Position numbers and translations under genes: made by a program
The notes under the pieces: model-generated
The model's input: the letters and a program-made list of their open reading frames with translations, nothing else
Databases searched by the model: none
What the model was told of the DNA's origin: nothing
In this document: positions 6,022 to 8,924 of the stretch, in pieces
Numbering within the stretch: the stretch's first letter is position 1
How the letters are laid out: the number at the start of each line of letters is the position of its first letter
DNA from: Actinomycetota bacterium
GTDB lineage: Bacteria; Actinomycetota; Thermoleophilia; Gaiellales; Gaiellaceae
Assembly (NCBI GenBank): GCA_003136795.1
Contig: PLDP01000022.1
Location: 14,847-23,770 of the forward strand
Reading direction: 5' to 3'
DNA length: 8,924 nt

Positions 6022-7164
6022 TCAGCGGGCCGGTACCTCCTCGACCTCGATGCGCCGCCCCGTCGCAGCCGACTCGCGCGCCGCCTCCGCCACCTGCGCG
6101 ACGCGCAGGCCGTCGAGGAAGGTCGCGCCGTACGGCTCGACCGGCGTGCCGTCCGCGACGGCACTCGCGAAGTGCGCCAGCATGTTGATGTGCGCGTGCT
6201 CCCAGCCGAGCACGTGCGCCGACGGCCACCACGGCGCGACGAGCGGATGGTCGGCCTCGGTCACGATCACCTCGGCGAATCCCGCCGTCCGCCCGGCGTC
6301 CCGCCGGTAGACCTGCAGGACGTTCGGATGCTCGAGGTCCCAGGCGATACTGCCCTTCGACCCGTTGATCTCCCAGGCGAGCTGGTTCTTCCTGCCGGGC
6401 GACACGAGCGACGCGTCGATTGTGGCCACGAGACCGCTGTCGAGCCGGGCGAGGATCGAGACGGTGTCGTCGGCCTGTGCGGGCGCGCCGCGATACGTCC
6501 GCGCCGGCGCGATCGAGGTGATCTCTGCCGAGACGGATGCGATCTCGCCGCAGAGGAAGCGCGCCTGGTCGATCGCGTGCGAGCAGATGATGTCGAGGAC
6601 GCCCGTCGGCGACGGGAGCTCCGTCGCCGGGTCGGTGCGCCACTCCTGCGAATAGCGGAACCGCGCCTGGTGCAGCTCGCCGAGCTCGCCGCCCTGCAGC
6701 ATCTCCCAAGCGAGCCTGACCGCCGGGAAGAAGCGGTAGTTGAAGCAGACGAGGTTCTTCACGCCCGCATTCGCAGCGGCGTCGTAGAGGCGGAACGCGT
6801 CGACGGCGTTCGACGCGAGCGGCTTCTCACAGACGACGTGCTTGCCGTGCCCGATCGCGGCGAGGGTCGGCTCGACGTGCTCGGCGTCCGGGCCGACGTT
6901 GTCGAACACGTCGACCCGTTCGTCGGAGACGAGGTCCCGCCAGTCGGTCGACCACGAGGCATAGCCGTAGCGCGTGGCCGCCTCGCGCACCGACGACTCG
7001 GTGCGCCCGGCGATCCCGACGAGCTCGGGGCAGCCCGTGGAGGGCCAGAAGATGTACGGGATGGTGCGCAGCGCGTTCGAGTGCGCCCTGCCCATGAATC
7101 CGTACCCCAGCAGACCGAAGCCCACGGAGCGCCGCTCGTCGGGCGATGAGGGTGTCAGTGCCAT
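6022..7164 (-). CDS. Gfo/Idh/MocA family NAD(P)-dependent oxidoreductase
   Basis: This 380-residue protein is a full-length member of the Gfo/Idh/MocA dehydrogenases, which oxidise or reduce sugars, amino-sugars and inositols with NAD(P). The Rossmann fold begins with GLLGYGFMGRAH (17-28, GxGxxG), and the signature lysine lies in VCEKPLA (111-117, K114). The second domain holds FNYRF (141-145) and the catalytic helix VLDIICSHAIDQARF (189-203) with D191, H196 and D199. The C-terminal sheet mediates dimer or tetramer contacts in the family. The ATG at 7164 follows GAGGAG at 7176-7181, which overlaps the stop of the upstream epimerase gene, so reinitiation is likely. Pairing with two TIM-barrel epimerases recalls inositol and keto-sugar pathways (Idh with IolE/IolI), where the dehydrogenase makes a keto-cyclitol or 3-keto-sugar that the partner enzymes process. 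The substrate here is not determined. Confidence 0.93.
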   Translation of the reverse strand: MALTPSSPDERRSVGFGLLGYGFMGRAHSNALRTIPYIFWPSTGCPELVGIAGRTESSVREAATRYGYASWSTDWRDLVSDERVDVFDNVGPDAEHVEPTLAAIGHGKHVVCEKPLASNAVDAFRLYDAAANAGVKNLVCFNYRFFPAVRLAWEMLQGGELGELHQARFRYSQEWRTDPATELPSPTGVLDIICSHAIDQARFLCGEIASVSAEITSIAPARTYRGAPAQADDTVSILARLDSGLVATIDASLVSPGRKNQLAWEINGSKGSIAWDLEHPNVLQVYRRDAGRTAGFAEVIVTEADHPLVAPWWPSAHVLGWEHAHINMLAHFASAVADGTPVEPYGATFLDGLRVAQVAEAARESAATGRRIEVEEVPAR

Positions 7165-7179
7165 TCCTCGTTCATCTCC

Positions 7180-8061
7180 TCAGGCCGCCGCTGCCGACGG
7201 CACGATCGAGCGCAGGTACGCGAGGCTCCGTCGGACGATCTCCTCCTCGCCGCTTGCGACCCACTGCTCGGCGACGAGGTCGACCTCGACGCCGAGACAG
7301 CCGTCGAAGCCGCCGGTGCGAAGCGCCTCGACGACGCCCGGCATGTCGATCAGGCCGTCGCCGACCGGGCAGGACGGCCAGAAGGTGAAGTTGTCGGCGG
7401 GGCTGCCGCCCTTCACCCGCGTGACGATGTCCTTCGTGTGCGTCGAGACCGTGTACGGCGCGAGCCTCGCGGCCGCCTCGACCGGGTCCTCGAACAACCG
7501 GATCGTGTTGCCGGTGTCGAAGTTCACGCGCAGGTAGTCGGAGTCGACCTCGTCGAGGATGCGAACCATCTCGAGCGACGTGAAGTCGATGTGGTTCTCG
7601 AGCGCGAGCGTGACGCCGTGCTCCTCGGCGACCTTCGCCGCGTCGCGCAGCATCGGCACGACGCGGCCGATCAGCTCTTCCCGCGGCGCCTTCGCGTAGT
7701 TCATGCTCGCCGCGGTGATGCGCATGCGGGTCGAGCCGAGCTTGAGCGTCTGGGGGATGTGCCGCTTCAGCGCCTCGAGCTCCTCGGGCTTCGTGCCGCC
7801 CCAGAGCCCTTCGGGATGACCCCAGCCGAGCACGCGGTCGAGGCCCACGTCGTCGAGCCGGTCCTTGATCTCCGCGCAGAGCCCGTCGTCGAGCGCGTCG
7901 AAGAAGCATGCCTCGAGCGCGACCTCGTCGATCTCCTGCGCCAGCGCGAAGTCGAGGAACTCCTTCTCCATCCGCCAGCGCGTGCCGGGATCGGTCTGAA
8001 TGTCCTCGTAGATCTCGCCGAAGTAGCGGTGGAAGCAGTAGCTGTCGATTCCGATTTTCAT
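7180..8061 (-). CDS. Sugar phosphate isomerase/epimerase (xylose isomerase-like TIM barrel), copy 2
   Basis: This 293-residue TIM-barrel protein belongs to the same broad family as the gene at 5138-5977 but is only distantly similar. It starts with the typical first strand KIGIDSYCF, and metal ligands can be placed at E155 (LALENH), D182 (VNFDTGN), H208 (STHTKD) and E259 (GVEVD). It has an insertion with Phe/Trp around FTFWPSCPVGDGLIDM (225-240), the counterpart of the GDG-hDW loop. The ATG at 8061 has AAAGGAG (8070-8076) eight bases upstream; that ribosome site overlaps the TGA of the preceding gene, an arrangement typical of coupled translation. It ends in a run of alanines. Known relatives include hydroxypyruvate isomerases, IolE/IolI and ketose 3-epimerases. 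The reaction cannot be chosen from sequence alone, but a step in the same sugar pathway as its neighbours is likely. Confidence 0.9.
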   Translation of the reverse strand: MKIGIDSYCFHRYFGEIYEDIQTDPGTRWRMEKEFLDFALAQEIDEVALEACFFDALDDGLCAEIKDRLDDVGLDRVLGWGHPEGLWGGTKPEELEALKRHIPQTLKLGSTRMRITAASMNYAKAPREELIGRVVPMLRDAAKVAEEHGVTLALENHIDFTSLEMVRILDEVDSDYLRVNFDTGNTIRLFEDPVEAAARLAPYTVSTHTKDIVTRVKGGSPADNFTFWPSCPVGDGLIDMPGVVEALRTGGFDGCLGVEVDLVAEQWVASGEEEIVRRSLAYLRSIVPSAAAA

Positions 8062-8075
8062 CGTTCGATCTCCTT

Positions 8076-8924
8076 TCACGCTTCGCGTAGGCGGAGTGCG
8101 ATGTCCGAGAGCGCATCGACGACCTGCGGCGTCATCTCGACGTCGAAGACCTCCTCGATCACGCACGTCCAGCCGTGGATGAAGTAGCGCCAGCCGTCCT
8201 CGATCACGAGGTTGCGCTCGTGCTGCTGTCGCTCTGCCTGGTGCAGGAAGTCGAGCTCGCCGCGGTAGTTCAGCTCCCACACGAGCGCGCGCTCGGGGAA
8301 GACGCCGCCGCCGCTGATCGGGCTGCCCGGGCTGTCCTTGCCCATGCCGGTGCCGTTGACGACCAGCGCTCCCGGCGACGCCGCCGCGAGCAGGCGGTCG
8401 TTCTCCTCCTGATCGTCGTTCAAGATGTAATCGAAGTCGGCGTCGGCCGCGATCTGCTCGTGCACCGCCTGCATCGACGCGAGGCGCGGCGCGCTCCGGT
8501 TGACGACGACGATACGCCGCGGCCGGTCCTCGGGCGGACGTCCCTGCAGCAGGTGGAGGGTGATCGCGAGGTTCGATCCGCCGGCGCCGAAGAGCAGCAC
8601 GTCGGCGTCCGTCTCCGCCCAGTAGCCCTGCGGGACGAACTCGTCGAGCGAGCGACCCGAGGAGATCGGATCCTTCGCGTGTGCGCGGAAGAGCCCGTCG
8701 CGTTTCGAGAGCGACGACACCTCGCCGCAGAGGGCCGCGTACGGGTCGACGAAGTCGAAGAGGTCGCGGCAGGCCTCGAACAGGTCGATCTTGTGCGTCG
8801 TCACGAGGCCGCCCAGGTCGAGCGGGTCGTCCTTGAGCCGCTGTACGAGCTCGCGGTAGAGCGCGGGGTCTGCGTGAATGGGCACGTCGTGCCCGCTCAT
8901 CGCGACGGCGCCGAGGCCGAGATG
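8076..8924 (-). CDS. Shikimate dehydrogenase-like (AroE superfamily) oxidoreductase, 5' end outside the window
   Basis: The visible 282 residues form most of an AroE-superfamily dehydrogenase. The N-terminal substrate domain shows LVTTHKIDL (K37 counting from the ATG at 8900), the counterpart of the catalytic-lysine motif, then EVSSLSKRDG and AKDPISSG (D77), which replaces the usual NTDG. The NAD(P)-binding domain follows with LLFGAGGSNLAI (102-113) and IVVVNRSAPRL. The C-terminal GWRYFIHGWTCVIEEVF is the counterpart of AroE's closing helix. The frame is still open at the right edge. The ATG at 8900 is preceded in frame by HLGLGAVA, which continues the fold, so it is probably internal and the true start lies to the right. 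Departures from classical AroE motifs and its place at the head of a sugar operon argue against a housekeeping shikimate-pathway role; oxidation of a quinate-, cyclitol- or sugar-derived ring compound is more likely (inference). Confidence 0.85.
   Translation of the reverse strand, partial: HLGLGAVAMSGHDVPIHADPALYRELVQRLKDDPLDLGGLVTTHKIDLFEACRDLFDFVDPYAALCGEVSSLSKRDGLFRAHAKDPISSGRSLDEFVPQGYWAETDADVLLFGAGGSNLAITLHLLQGRPPEDRPRRIVVVNRSAPRLASMQAVHEQIAADADFDYILNDDQEENDRLLAAASPGALVVNGTGMGKDSPGSPISGGGVFPERALVWELNYRGELDFLHQAERQQHERNLVIEDGWRYFIHGWTCVIEEVFDVEMTPQVVDALSDIALRLREA

Noticed and set aside
5336..7149. Plus-strand open frames at 5336-6310 and 6172-7149
   Set aside because: Both are antisense to well-supported epimerase and oxidoreductase genes and show no family motifs.
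1..8924. CRISPR arrays, insertion sequences, tRNA or rRNA genes
   Set aside because: I saw no regularly spaced repeats, transposase-like frames, terminal inverted repeats or RNA gene signatures; the window is almost fully occupied by protein genes.

Overview
This window is chromosomal DNA from a high-GC bacterium (by eye roughly 70% G+C, strong G/C preference at third codon positions). The protein types suggest an actinobacterium, perhaps of the Thermoleophilia (Gaiella/Solirubrobacter-like) kind. That placement is an inference from composition and gene content, since no rRNA or other marker is present.

Layout. A short, relatively AT-rich leader (1-69) precedes one plus-strand gene, a GntR/FadR-type (FCD) transcription factor (70-780). 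Everything else, from the right edge down to 795, lies on the minus strand as one tightly packed run of eight genes. In transcription order (right to left) they are: a shikimate-dehydrogenase-like oxidoreductase cut by the window edge (8076-8924); a TIM-barrel sugar-phosphate isomerase/epimerase (7180-8061); a Gfo/Idh/MocA NAD(P)-dependent oxidoreductase (6022-7164); a second, divergent TIM-barrel isomerase/epimerase (5138-5977); an L-fucose/L-arabinose-isomerase-like protein (3796-5127); a MoxR/CoxD-type AAA+ ATPase (2905-3783); a CoxE-type VWA protein (1736-2908); and a COG3618-type amidohydrolase/lactonase-like enzyme (795-1739). Gaps are 10-44 nt or the genes overlap (ATGA between ATPase and VWA, GTGA between VWA and amidohydrolase), so this is almost certainly one operon whose promoter lies outside the window. 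The operon converges on the regulator gene with only 14 bp between the two stop codons.

Function. Two DTE/IolE-like epimerases, a Gfo/Idh/MocA dehydrogenase, an AroE-like dehydrogenase, a fucose-isomerase-like enzyme and a lactonase-like hydrolase make a carbohydrate (sugar, sugar acid or cyclitol) catabolic cluster. The exact substrate cannot be read from the sequence. No transporter or kinase is seen here; they may lie beyond the right edge.

The most interesting element is the MoxR-VWA pair inserted in the middle of this sugar operon. Such CoxD/CoxE-like pairs are known as maturation factors for the metal centre of CO dehydrogenase and related enzymes, but no molybdenum hydroxylase gene is in the window. 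The pair may activate a metal-dependent enzyme of the sugar pathway. The ATPase gene also appears to start at a non-canonical ATC codon behind a perfect AGGAGG ribosome-binding site.
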